DNA of 64,000 nt, taken from the NCBI RefSeq assembly GCF_025564085.1, contig NZ_JAMGZJ010000078.1, forward strand, positions 744,001 through 808,000, read 5' to 3'. Shown here piece by piece: positions 24,419 to 33,824 of this stretch. Under the pieces are notes generated by a model. It did no database searches. It was given only the letters and a program-made list of their open reading frames with translations, and was not told the origin of the DNA. Position 1 is the first letter of the stretch. Each line of letters begins with the position of its first letter. The position numbers and the translations under genes are program-made. Origin of the DNA: Silvania confinis (GTDB lineage: Bacteria; Pseudomonadota; Gammaproteobacteria; Enterobacterales; Enterobacteriaceae).

Positions 24419-26818
24419 ATGTCAGAACCAAAAGAAAACCGGGACAGCGTCTTCCCCTCCATCACGCGCAGAAGCTTGCTCAAAGCGGGCTCCGCGCTGG
24501 TCACGCTGCCGTTTGTGATGTCCGGTAAGAGCTTCGCCATGCAGGCCAATGCGCCTGAAACCGCACAGGCGTCGGGCGCCGCAGAACGCGTCGTCCAGAC
24601 CTGCAGTACCTTTGACTGCGGCGGAAAATGCGATATCCGCGCCCACGTCGCAGACGGGGTGATTACCCGGATCACTACTCGCCCGGATAGCGAGTTGGAT
24701 CCCCAGATGCCGATTATGCGCGCCTGCGTGCGCGGCCGAAGCTATCGCAAGTTTGTTTACCATCCGGACCGCCTGAAGTATCCGATGAAGCGCGTGGGCA
24801 AACGGGGGGAGGGCAAATTTGAACGTATCTCCTGGGAGGAAGCCACGACCCTCATCGCCAACAACCTGCAGCGGATCACCGCTCAATATGGCCCGGCATG
24901 CCGTTTTGTGCATAACAATACCGCGACCAGTGGGGGCACTTTCTCCGGGGATAAAATGATGCGCCGCCTGCTTAACCTCACCGGTGGCTATCTGGAGTAT
25001 TACCACTCGGTCAGCATGGGCAACACCGCCGCCGCCACGCCCTATACCTATGGTGCGGTCGCCAGCGGAAACTCGCTGGATACGCTGGCAGAGACGAAGC
25101 TGGTGATCCTGTGGGGCCACAACCCGACTGAAACCATCTTTGGTCACAGCAACCACTATTTTCAGCAGATGAAACAGAACGGCACGCGCTTTATCGTCGT
25201 CGACCCGCGCTATTCCGACACCGTAGCGTCACTGGCCGATGAGTGGATCCCGCTGCTGCCGTCGACCGACAACGCGCTGATGGATGCGATGATGTACGTC
25301 ATTGTCAGCGAAAATCTGCATGATAAAGCCTTTATCGAACGCTATACCCTCGGCTTTGACGAAGCCTCTATGCCCGAAGGCGTGCCCGCCAACGAGTCGC
25401 TGGTGGCGTACCTGATGGGCGACAAAGACGGCCAGGTTAAAACCCCCGAGTGGGCAGAAAAAATTACCAATGTTCCGGCGCAAACGATCCGCCAGCTGGC
25501 GCGCGACTATGCCAACACCAAACCGGCGGCGTTAATTCAGGGCTGGGGGCCGCAGCGTCATAACTGCGGTGAGCGCACCGCCCGCGGGTCGACGCTGCTG
25601 GCGACCCTCACCGGCAACGTCGGGATTAAAGGCGGCTGGGCGGCAGGCTACGGCGGCTGCGGCAATCGTAAGTTCGCGGCAGGGCCGGAAATGCCGGATA
25701 ACCCGGTCAAAGAGAGTATCTCGATCATGAACTGGGTGCAGGCCGCCGACGATGCCAGCAAGGTGACGGCTGACGCGGGCCTGAAAGGGGCGGAGACGCT
25801 CAACAGCAATATTAGGATCCTCTTTTCCCTTGCGGGAAACTATCTGGCAAACCAGAACCCGGATCTTCACCAGGCGGTGAAGGTGCTGGAGGATGAGTCA
25901 AAAATCGAGTTTATCGTCGCCAGCGATCTCTACATGACCCCGAGCGCCCGCTATGCGGATCTGCTGCTGCCGGAAACCAGCTTTATGGAGCGCTGGAATA
26001 TCGGCGAAACCTGGGGCACGGCAAGCTACCTGATCCTGTCTGAAAAGCTGATTGAGCCGGAGTTTGAACGTCGCTCGGACTATGACTGGCAGCGTGAGGT
26101 CGCCGCTAAACTGGGGATTGAATCACAGTTCAGCCAAGGCCGCACCGAACAGCAGTGGATTGAACATATCTGGGAGCAGACCCGCCTGTCGATGCCGGAT
26201 GAACATCTGCCTACGTTCAGTGAACTGCGGGTACAACGCAAGCATCTCTTTAAAAGTAAGCCGTACGTGGCGTTTGAAGACAACATTCGCGATCCGCAGA
26301 ATCACCCGTTCCCGACGCCGTCCGGGAAAATTGAGATCTTCTCTCAGCGTCTGTACGACATGCACAACCCGGAAATCCCTGCGCTGTCGCATTACGTTCC
26401 GGCGCATGAAGGCCCGGAAGATGCACTCGCGAAGCAGTTCCCGCTTCAGCTGATCACCTGGAAAGGGAAAAACCGCGCCAACTCCACGCAGTACGCCAAC
26501 CCCTGGCTGCAGGAAGTGCAGGTGCAGAAATTGTGGATCAACCCTCTCGATGCGCAACAGCGCGGGATACGCCAGGGCGATACCGTGCGTATTCACAACG
26601 CGCGGGGTATCTGCCAGGTACCGGCAGAGGTCACCGTGCGCATTATGCCGGGCGTCGTCGCCATGCAGGCCGGGGCCTGGTGGCAGCCCGATGCCGAGGG
26701 GGTCGATCACGGTGGCTGTGCCAACGTCCTGAGCTCGGCGCGTATCACCCCGCTTGCGAAAGGCAATTCTCATCAAACCATGCTTGTGGAGGTCGCAAAG
26801 TATGCGTCAGCAGTATAA
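24419..26818 (+). CDS. DMSO-reductase-family molybdoenzyme, catalytic subunit
   Basis: A 799-residue molybdopterin enzyme with a twin-arginine signal (TRRSLLK at about 17-23), so it is exported folded via Tat. Cysteines in CSTFDCGGKC and later IMRACVRG form a [4Fe-4S] site. Molybdopterin-binding sequences include ILWGHNPTETIFGHSNHY and GWGPQRHNCGERTARG. The length equals DmsA/YnfE-type enzymes. The next genes supply ferredoxin-like and membrane subunits, giving a DmsABC-type terminal reductase for anaerobic respiration. The electron acceptor (DMSO, another S- or N-oxide, or selenate) cannot be told. AGAGGGA precedes the ATG. Confidence 0.88.
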   Translation: MSEPKENRDSVFPSITRRSLLKAGSALVTLPFVMSGKSFAMQANAPETAQASGAAERVVQTCSTFDCGGKCDIRAHVADGVITRITTRPDSELDPQMPIMRACVRGRSYRKFVYHPDRLKYPMKRVGKRGEGKFERISWEEATTLIANNLQRITAQYGPACRFVHNNTATSGGTFSGDKMMRRLLNLTGGYLEYYHSVSMGNTAAATPYTYGAVASGNSLDTLAETKLVILWGHNPTETIFGHSNHYFQQMKQNGTRFIVVDPRYSDTVASLADEWIPLLPSTDNALMDAMMYVIVSENLHDKAFIERYTLGFDEASMPEGVPANESLVAYLMGDKDGQVKTPEWAEKITNVPAQTIRQLARDYANTKPAALIQGWGPQRHNCGERTARGSTLLATLTGNVGIKGGWAAGYGGCGNRKFAAGPEMPDNPVKESISIMNWVQAADDASKVTADAGLKGAETLNSNIRILFSLAGNYLANQNPDLHQAVKVLEDESKIEFIVASDLYMTPSARYADLLLPETSFMERWNIGETWGTASYLILSEKLIEPEFERRSDYDWQREVAAKLGIESQFSQGRTEQQWIEHIWEQTRLSMPDEHLPTFSELRVQRKHLFKSKPYVAFEDNIRDPQNHPFPTPSGKIEIFSQRLYDMHNPEIPALSHYVPAHEGPEDALAKQFPLQLITWKGKNRANSTQYANPWLQEVQVQKLWINPLDAQQRGIRQGDTVRIHNARGICQVPAEVTVRIMPGVVAMQAGAWWQPDAEGVDHGGCANVLSSARITPLAKGNSHQTMLVEVAKYASAV

Positions 26819-27434
26819 GGAATACCCACCTGTCAGCGATAAGCAGCTTGGCTTTTTCATTGACTCGTCGCGTTGCTCCGGGTGCAAGGCCTGCCAGGTA
26901 GCCTGTAAAGACAAGAATAATCTCGAGGTCGGACGGCGTTTTCGTCGCGTCTATGAGGTGAAAGGGGGCGGGTTTATCCCGACCGGGCAGGGCGGCTTAG
27001 CGAATAACGTCTATGCGTACACGCTGTCGATCTCCTGCAACCATTGTGCGGATCCGATTTGCACCAAAAACTGCCCGACCACGGCGATGCATAAGCGCCC
27101 TGGGGATGGCATCGTGCGCGTTGACACCACCAAATGCGTCGGCTGCGGGTATTGCGCCTGGTCCTGTCCCTACGGCGCGCCGCAAATGAATGAGGAAGCC
27201 GGGCAGATGTCAAAATGCGATTTCTGCGTGGATTTGCAGGCCAAAGGCGAACAGCCGATGTGCGTGGCAACCTGTCCGCTGGGGGCGATCCAGTTCGGGC
27301 CGATTGATGAACTGCGCGCGAAGTACGGCAACCTTTGCGACGTGCAGGGCTTACCGGATTCGTCCATCACCCGGCCAGGCCTTGTGATTAAACCGCATCA
27401 GGGCGCGGAGAAAGAGGAGCAGCCGCATGCATGA
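26802..27434 (+). CDS. DmsB-type iron-sulfur electron transfer subunit
   Basis: A 210-residue ferredoxin-like protein with four cysteine clusters (CSGCKACQVAC, CNHCADPICTKNC, CVGCGYCAWSC, CDFC...CVATC), enough for four [4Fe-4S] centres. The ATG at 26802 has GGAGG 9 nt upstream; it overlaps the catalytic-subunit gene by 17 bp. It should relay electrons from the membrane subunit to the molybdenum site at the outer face of the inner membrane. It travels through Tat with the catalytic subunit and has no signal of its own. Confidence 0.9.
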   Translation: MRQQYKEYPPVSDKQLGFFIDSSRCSGCKACQVACKDKNNLEVGRRFRRVYEVKGGGFIPTGQGGLANNVYAYTLSISCNHCADPICTKNCPTTAMHKRPGDGIVRVDTTKCVGCGYCAWSCPYGAPQMNEEAGQMSKCDFCVDLQAKGEQPMCVATCPLGAIQFGPIDELRAKYGNLCDVQGLPDSSITRPGLVIKPHQGAEKEEQPHA

Positions 27435-28260
27435 GTTACCGCTGCTGATGTTTACCCTGCTGGTTCAGGGCTCGGTTGGCATGACCCTTTTCCTGACCCT
27501 GTCCGCCCGCGCGGCGTCGCGCGTGCCGGAGGTGAAAACCCAGCTTCTGCCGGGAATGTTGATCGCCTGCATGGCCGGGGGCCTGGGGCTGGTGATTTCT
27601 ACGCTGCACCTCGGCTATCCGCTGAATGCGTTTAATGCCCTGCGTCATGTCGCCAGTTCATGGTTGAGCCGTGAAATTGTCTTTGCCAGCCTGTATCTGG
27701 CGGCGTTGGGCCTGTGTACGCTGATGATGCTGGTCAGAAAACAGCTAATTCCTCTGCTGCTGCCCGTCGCTGCCGTGCTGGGACTGGTCGATGTCTGGTG
27801 CATGAGCGCGATCTATGCCCATACCGCCGTCATCACCTGGAGCCACTTCAACACCTGGGTGATGTTTTATGGTGCCGTTGGGGTGATGGGCGCGGCGGCG
27901 CTGGCATGGCTGCCGATGTTGAAGGTCAGGTCGGTGGCGTACGAGCGTCAGACAGTGATGCGCGTCGCGGCGGTGGTGGTCGTGACGATACTGGCGGTTC
28001 GTCTGCTGGTGCTGCCGAACTATATGGCCTATCTGGCGAGCGCCAGCCTGAGCGGGGTGGTCACTCTGCCGCACCAGCCGATGGCGATCTTCACCCAGAT
28101 AAGCGGTCTGCGGCTGTGTAGCTGGGCAGTGTCCATTCTCGGCGCGCTGTTGTTTGCGATTAGCGCATGGCGCGACCGCAAGGTTGGGCTGATGGTCGGC
28201 AGTCTGCTGCTGGTGCTGGCTGAAGTGCTGTTCCGCTTTATGTTCTTCTGCATTAACTGA
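27427..28260 (+). CDS. DmsC-type membrane anchor subunit
   Basis: A 277-residue hydrophobic protein with about eight membrane helices, typical of DmsC. The early sequence LLIACMAGGLGLVISTLHLG contains a family His-Leu-Gly feature associated with menaquinol binding. It overlaps the iron-sulfur subunit gene by 8 bp. It anchors the reductase and oxidises menaquinol. No haem ligands are evident, as in DmsC. Confidence 0.88.
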   Translation: MHELPLLMFTLLVQGSVGMTLFLTLSARAASRVPEVKTQLLPGMLIACMAGGLGLVISTLHLGYPLNAFNALRHVASSWLSREIVFASLYLAALGLCTLMMLVRKQLIPLLLPVAAVLGLVDVWCMSAIYAHTAVITWSHFNTWVMFYGAVGVMGAAALAWLPMLKVRSVAYERQTVMRVAAVVVVTILAVRLLVLPNYMAYLASASLSGVVTLPHQPMAIFTQISGLRLCSWAVSILGALLFAISAWRDRKVGLMVGSLLLVLAEVLFRFMFFCIN

Positions 28261-29135
28261 TGGCGTTATTTCGCCTGACGCAACCCCCCGCGCCGCCCGG
28301 CGTGGGGGGGGCCTGCTTGCACAAACTTCTTCCTCGCCACGACTGCCAGGCCTGTGTGGCGGTATGCCCGGTGCAGGCCATTACCGCAACGGACACCGCG
28401 CCAACTCTTAACGCGGCTGAATGCCTGCACTGCGGCCGTTGTTTGTTCGTTTGTCCGACGGATGCGCTGGATCATCTCCAGCCTGAAACCCGTCGCTTTC
28501 GCGCATCGACACTGGTTGCACCGTTTTCTACGCTGGAGCCGTTCGTTGATGAGTTGTTGATGTGGCATCAGCAGGTGGGGATCCGGGCGGTAGAAATGGA
28601 TATCGAGACGTTTCCCGGCTGGGTGCGCGCCGTTGCGGCTCTGAATATCCGGCTTCGGGAGCTGAATATTCCGGTCTGGCAGATCCTCCCGCCGCCGAAA
28701 AAAACGATTAATACGGCGCGCCGACATTTTATCAAAGCCAGCGAAGTGGGTGTGCAGTCAGCCACCGTTCCGACCGGGCGTCGGGCCCGTCGTCAGGCAT
28801 TTTTTGTCGTCAGCGAATATCAGCTGTCGCTGGATCACGCGCAGTGTACGGTCTGTGGCGCCTGTAGCAGGGTCTGTGGGGAGAAGGCGCTTCGCCTGAG
28901 CGACGGGGCGCTGACGTTCTGGTCGTCATCCTGTACCGGCTGCAACAGCTGCGCGGTGGTCTGTCCCGTGAATGCTTTACGCATCGACGAGCAGGTGAGT
29001 GAAAACAGGGAGCTGCGCTTTAGCTCGATACAGAAATCCTGCCGTTGCTGCCAGCGGGAGTTTTATACCTTTGATCCGGAAACGGAACGCTGTGCGGTTT
29101 GTCAGCGGCATATTTATGGTATGCGAGAGGCGTAA
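28260..29135 (+). CDS. Ferredoxin-like accessory protein with multiple 4Fe-4S motifs
   Basis: A 291-residue protein. Two clusters near the N-terminus (CQACVAVCP, CLHCGRCLFVCP) and two near residues 195-240 (CTVCGACSRVC, CTGCNSCAVVCP) are typical [4Fe-4S] sites. A cysteine-rich end (CRCCQREF, CAVCQRHIYG) may bind zinc. The middle of about 90 residues has no cysteines. It has no signal peptide and overlaps dmsC-like by one base. It could be a cytoplasmic maturation or electron-transfer factor like NapF for the upstream enzyme; unproven. Confidence 0.78.
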   Translation: MALFRLTQPPAPPGVGGACLHKLLPRHDCQACVAVCPVQAITATDTAPTLNAAECLHCGRCLFVCPTDALDHLQPETRRFRASTLVAPFSTLEPFVDELLMWHQQVGIRAVEMDIETFPGWVRAVAALNIRLRELNIPVWQILPPPKKTINTARRHFIKASEVGVQSATVPTGRRARRQAFFVVSEYQLSLDHAQCTVCGACSRVCGEKALRLSDGALTFWSSSCTGCNSCAVVCPVNALRIDEQVSENRELRFSSIQKSCRCCQREFYTFDPETERCAVCQRHIYGMREA

Positions 29136-29477
29136 ATTATTATTGCATATGGTCGAATTGGCTGTATTTAAGAAGTTTCCAACGAAAATTCTTAAATATA
29201 TACACCCATCTATATGCGTTTCAACGGAGTATAACTACCAGGGGGGAATAACCCGAAAACCGAACCTTCGTCAATTCATTCAAGGTAAATAATAAATATT
29301 GTGTATATGTAATGGTTGTTTAATATTACTTGTCATCTGAAAGTGGAAGTGACTTTTTGAAGGGAGATCTACTTATGGACTGTTAATTGGTTGATTCATC
29401 GCAGTAACTTGTTCTAATATCATTTTTCAACAAACACGATTTGCCTGGCAACTATTCTTTAAGGATAAGGGATTATT
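29136..29477. other. AT-rich intergenic stretch
   Basis: No supported gene. The 342 bp are AT-rich and mark the change from the DMSO-reductase-like operon to the T6SS remnant. A small open frame here lacks a ribosome site. The left end of the island is probably in this stretch, but no repeat of the tRNA-Val 3' end was found. Confidence 0.5.
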
Positions 29478-29600
29478 ATGGCGGATACATTCCAGAATGA
29501 AGTTTCCACGTTGCAGGAAAGATTTCGTGCCCTAACAGGTTGCCATCAACCTCTCAACTTCGCGCCATGCAGACGATGTACAGGTTATTACGTGCTCTGA
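29478..29600 (+). pseudogene. TssB-like N-terminal stub
   Basis: An ATG behind AAGGG starts MADTFQNEV, the opening typical of TssB sheath proteins in one T6SS group. It then switches to unrelated sequence (STLQERFRALTGCHQPLNF) and stops after 40 codons. A normal TssB has about 165 residues. Another frame stays open past here to about 29818 without a recognisable family. This looks like the scar of a large deletion joining the start of tssB to another T6SS gene. Confidence 0.5.
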
Positions 29601-29808
29601 AAATCTTTCTCCTCCACAACGCTGTTTTCAAAAAAGAACTCACATAAATTCTTCAGGGTTGAACGTTTCCCGGGAATTATGCCAGGAAATGAGTCCGCTT
29701 GTCTTCAATGAAAACGTGGGCATCTCTTTCACTGGATTAAACGTGAATATGCGGATGTTAGTGAATACTGAAACAGCCCGATTCCCGGAGCAGACTGAAC
29801 CATCTACT

Positions 29809-29852
29809 TTTTTTTGCTGAATATCAGTCTTGGCGGGTATTCAGCAAAAAAA
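29809..29852. repeat. 15-bp perfect inverted repeat
   Basis: TTTTTTTGCTGAATA (29809-29823) and its exact complement (29838-29852) flank 14 bp. T-rich left and A-rich right arms make it symmetric for both strands. It may act as a terminator or be a scar of an inserted element; it lies in the 346-bp gap before the next ORF. Confidence 0.6.
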
Positions 29853-29946
29853 TAAATCTGCTGGCCTGACCTTATGCGCTTTGGGTTCCTTGAATAAGGA
29901 AAGCGATGGGCGGTAGCGTGTCCGGAACTGATAAAAAGAGAATCTC

Positions 29947-30159
29947 ATGGAAAATCCAGCCTCCCTGTGCCTGACCCTGACTCATACAAAATTTCTGCCC
30001 GAGCACGGGCAGTTTAAGCTGCTGAACCTACTGAAGCTGGAGGAAAGCGATCTCACGCGTTACGAGTGGCATCAGAAATCACAGTCGTTCCGCCTTAGCT
30101 GGAATGAGGAAGAGGGGATCGGGCTGGAGTTTGACCGTACACAAGGAGTGCACGCATGA
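29947..30159 (+). CDS. Small hypothetical protein coupled to vgrG (70 aa)
   Basis: A 70-residue cytoplasmic protein (MENPASLCLTLTHTKFLPEH at the start) whose TGA overlaps the vgrG remnant start by ATGA. That position suggests a T6SS-associated accessory, or the remnant of one. I do not recognise a family. It has no signal peptide or membrane segment. The composition is close to the vgrG remnant rather than to the AT-rich cargo that follows. Confidence 0.45.
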   Translation: MENPASLCLTLTHTKFLPEHGQFKLLNLLKLEESDLTRYEWHQKSQSFRLSWNEEEGIGLEFDRTQGVHA

Positions 30160-30819
30160 GCACCAATCCCCCGATCAGATTCAGCCACAACCATCACCAG
30201 CTGTCGGTGAAGGGATGTAAAGCCGAGCCCGATGTGCTGGCGTTTGAAGGTGATGAAGCCCTGAGCCGGCCTTTCAGCTATCTGGTTCCGTTTCACCACC
30301 GACACGCGCCTCAATATCGATGTGGTGGAGTTTTACGACAGCCAGCAGGGTTACGAGAAAGGCCTGACCAGCGGACAACATCTGCAGGTATCTGCCGGGC
30401 AGAACCTGATAGCCACTGCCGGTAAAAATGCAGACGTCAGCGTGGTGAAAAATCTGTTCATCGGGGTAGGTAACGCCCTGAGCGTGTTTGTTCGCAAGTT
30501 TGGGATCAAGCTCATCGCGAACCAGGGGCCGGTGCAGGTACAGGCACAGAACGACCTGATGGATCTGATCGCCCGCGGCGAACTCAGTCTCACCAGTACC
30601 GAAGATGAAATTCATATTACTGCGAAGAAAAAAGTGACGATTAACGGGGGCGGAAGTTATATCACGCTTGATGCCAATGGCATTGAGTCTGCCACTCAGG
30701 GGGATTACCGGACCAAAGCTGGGCATTATGGACGAAAAGATAAGGCCAATGAGCCAAAAGACTTCCCGAATATGGCACCTGAAACGACCGAATCTTCCAG
30801 TAAATTCAGCTTTTCCTGA
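30156..30819 (+). pseudogene. vgrG (tssI) with large internal deletion and frameshift
   Basis: The first 45 codons (IRFSHNHHQLSVKG, LSRPFSYLV) are a VgrG N-terminus. After about 30288 the reading moves by one frame, then runs directly into the C-terminal DUF2345 part (GLTSGQHLQVSAGQNLIATA, GPVQVQAQNDLMDLIARGEL, ITAKKKVTINGGGSYI). Some 220 residues remain of the usual 650-850. The gp27-like hub and OB-fold are lost, so no spike could form. The C-terminal segment precedes an effector gene, as in intact vgrG-effector modules. Confidence 0.85.
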
Positions 30820-30833
30820 CAAGGAGTCACAAC

Positions 30834-31790
30834 ATGATTATCAGTCCTCCGTTTCTGAGAGATAAAGATGCCACTCAGTCTGACGCAGAGTGGGTTAAAG
30901 CGATGATGCCTGTCAATCCTCGCCGGGGATATCCTCTCAATGCATCAGAGTCCTGGCATGGGGGCATCCATATATTGCATACGGATGCAGGCGCAACGTC
31001 GGAGAAAGTAAGGGCAATCGCTGACGGGACGGTGGTATCGTTCCGCAAGCCCTCCTCGCCAGAGAAAAGAGACCAGATCCCACTGAAATATGCCCCTGTC
31101 AGGGGAACGGATGATGGCTATGTTTTATTGAAACATGAGACAGAAATTGGTTCCGGAGAGGACGGTAAGGTCGTTTTTTACTCTTTGTATATGCATCTGA
31201 AGTTTTTGGAAGCAGAGATAAAAGCTGACGCCAAAATCTACCGTAAAGATCCGCTAGGCTCTTCCGGTATGACTGATGGCCAGAATGAATTTCACTTCCA
31301 GGTTTTCTGTGATAATGACAACATCAGCAAACTGACTGGCCGAAAAACGAAGGAACTGGATATTTCGAAGGATGGTCGTAGTGATGCGGTTTACGGTGAT
31401 ATCCATTTTTATCTGCCAGCAGGAACAACGTTTTACGACAAAGCACCCGCAAATAACAATACTTCCCTGGCCGGGCTTTCTGAGCTGTATACCAGTAGTG
31501 CGCCTCTGTATGTCAGCATGACTCTGGCACAAGGCAACTGTACGATGGTGACCCGACAGAAGAATACACAGACTGTCGGGAAGTATGATCTGCTGGGCGA
31601 GCCGCTGGTTAACGCCGATGGTGAAGATTATGAATACAATCTTTATAAAACTGCTATGCGGAATTATAAGGAAAGCCCCAGTGCCGGATTTGAGTTGCTT
31701 CGTTTTGGGCGGGTACGAAGCTCAAAGCAACAGGCTTATCTGCTGTTTACCATTCGAGTGGGAAAAAAGCACAATAGATGCCAGGTATAA
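30834..31790 (+). pseudogene. Peptidoglycan hydrolase effector, M23-like N-terminal half
   Basis: A 318-codon frame. Residues 1-200 carry an M23 (LytM) peptidase-like pattern: WHGGIHI, GYVLLKHE, LYMHL and EFHFQVF supply the His ligands, although the usual metal-binding Asp position reads His. From residue about 292 (31708) the frame appears shifted; the continuing effector sequence is found in the +1 frame (31726-32796). It follows the vgrG remnant by 14 bp, the normal place for a VgrG-delivered effector. Intact homologues pair M23 with a lysozyme-like domain. Confidence 0.7.
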
Positions 31791-32796
31791 ATGGCTGATG
31801 ACCGGTCTGCCCTGGGAGCTGTGTACTTCAGAAAAAACGGCCATATGGCAGGTTCCCGGGAGGCAGGAATCAAATGAACGAACGCTGATGAGTGAGGAAG
31901 ACTATGGCAAATTTAAACAGCATGCAGAAGCGCTGTGCTTTGATGCCGGAGCGTTTAGTTCTGGTCGGTTATGGCACTTTCACCCTGTTGAATTCATTAG
32001 TTTTGTCCGAAAATGTAACTGGCTAAGTGAACAGGACTTTATTAGAACGATCAGAAAAACAGTAAAGAATGAATCTACATTAAGAGAAGAAGGACGGCTC
32101 ACGGAAAAAACAGTCATTGAGCATCTTAATCAAGAGAAAGAAAAATCGACAGGAGTCATAGTCCGTCCATCAGAAATGAGAAAAAGTCTTGCGTTGATAA
32201 TGAGAAATTGTGGTGTAAATAGCACTATGAGAGTTGCTCACTTTTTATCGCAAATCTATTGCGAAACTGGCCGTGTGAGTGAATGTGAAGAAAAAGGGAA
32301 GGATTCATATTTTGATAAATACGAACCTGAATTTGATTTAAAACGCAAAAATACAAACGAACTTGCTAGAAAACTTGGTAACAATCAAGTTGGAGATGGT
32401 ATTAAGTTTAAAGGCCGTGGAATTATACAGCTTACAGGTAGGGATAATTATAGTTTGTATGGCAAGTATAAAGGAGATGACACGAAATTCATAAGCTCAG
32501 AAGGTGCGGGTAATTTAATGTCATCATCTTACTATTGTTGTGATGTAGGCGGTTTCTATTGGGTTCAGAAACAAAGAATGAAGATGGAAAATAAAAAATT
32601 AGTTAATTGGGGATCGTTGAGTATACATTGCTGGGCCGATAAAGGAACTACCTATGCAGAAGTCAAGGCTGTTACTAAGTGTGTTAATGGCGGGAGTAAT
32701 GGGCTAGATGGTATCCGATGGCCTTGTTTTGAACACGCATTTTACGCTTTAAATGATAGTGTTTCTCCAAATGATAATGTTAAATTTCTAAGCTAA
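31726..32796 (+). pseudogene. Peptidoglycan hydrolase effector, GH19-like C-terminal half
   Basis: The same-protein continuation in a different frame. A linker region has LICCLPFEWEKSTIDARYKW and LWHFHPVEFISFVRKCNWLS, typical of T6SS lysozyme-like effectors. The GH19-like domain then shows HFLSQIYCETG (catalytic Glu) and KFKGRGIIQLTGRDNYSLYGKY. The open frame extends back to 31585, overlapping the M23 half, but that part has no similarity to the family. Strongly AT-rich codon use from 32040 on marks foreign cargo DNA. A deletion or indel near 31705-31725 separates the two halves. Confidence 0.7.
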
Positions 32797-32806
32797 AGGT
32801 GCAGGT

Positions 32807-33401
32807 ATGAAAATTAAAATTTTAGTTGTCATTTTGGCGATGGGGACCGCTATTGATGCTTATGCAAGAAACATTGATTATTTATTGTAAGACGATAGAG
32901 TTTGATACTGGAAGTTTTAATTACCCTGCCATTGAACAAGCGTCTTCTAATTCTGATTGTCGTGATAAATCAGTTCCAATTCAGTATAAAGGGATTAAAG
33001 ATGTATTCAACCTGACTTCAGAAGCAAACCCAACTGGTGGAGCAAGCTATCTAACATGGGATGAATCAAATAAGTCATATGGGTATGATATAGATGAATT
33101 AAAAAACACAATACATGACATTGTAAAACAGAGCAGAGACTATAAATATATTGAAGCATTAAATCCGATTGTAAAAATAAGATTTATCCCTAAGGACAAT
33201 GGCGGCGTGGTTGTTTCTGATATCCTCTTCAAGGATAAAAATAACAAGCCGATAACTATCGTCAGAGACATATATTTTTACTCGCAAGATAATTATGCTG
33301 CAGTGTATAGTTCCACGCCAATAAAATACACTCATAAAAATAAAATATTCTTTATAGATAAAGTTGAGTCACTTTTCGAGTCAATGGATGTAAATTGGTG
33401 A
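32807..33401 (+). pseudogene. Exported AT-rich protein with early frameshift (candidate immunity protein)
   Basis: An ATG at 32807 after AAAGGTGCAGG encodes a clean signal peptide (MKIKILVVILAMGTAIDAYA) but stops after 27 codons. The mature protein of about 170 residues (KTIEFDTGSFNYPAIEQASS onward) continues in another frame to 33401. A periplasmic protein directly after a peptidoglycan-degrading effector is the classic place for its immunity protein. No family is recognised. The frameshift would leave it without export unless start-site switching or frameshifting occurs. Confidence 0.5.
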
Positions 33402-33545
33402 AGCTTTGGGCTTTGTTAATGGTGAAAAATGTCTAAAGGCTACAGGGAAATAAACTGAAAGAGGGCGTGCAAAAAATGAAAGGATGATTTAAACAGAGTT
33501 CATTCGAGCACACCTGAAAGTATCAGAGAGAAGTGCTGTGCTTCA

Positions 33546-33824
33546 TTGAATTGTATATTGACTAAATGTGGAATGAGTACTCCCGTAAGAACCCCCTATT
33601 TCATTGGGCAGGGAGCGATTGAATCGAAAAATTTAAATATTATAGTTGAGGTTTCTGTTTCATATAGTCAAAATACTGAGCACCCATCATTTGCGGATGG
33701 AATCAATGGCTATTACGTAGACCCGAAAGATACATATGGCTATTTTCATAACTATGAACGTGATGGCAATGATTTGGGCAATGTGAAAAAATCGATCTGT
33801 GTGATTCAAGAAATAATCACTTAG
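33546..33824 (+). pseudogene. Possible lysozyme-like effector fragment
   Basis: A 92-codon frame with TPYFIGQGAIESKNL, resembling the HFxxQxAxES part around the catalytic Glu of GH19-like domains. GYYVDPKDTYGYFHNY follows. No proper start context and no complete domain. It may be a fragment of a second effector carried as orphan cargo, or a duplication scar of the upstream one. Low GC. Alternatively a chance frame. Confidence 0.35.

Noticed and set aside
29136-29292. Small ORF downstream of the ferredoxin-like gene
   Set aside because: It starts inside the upstream gene in another frame, lacks a ribosome site and has no recognisable sequence.
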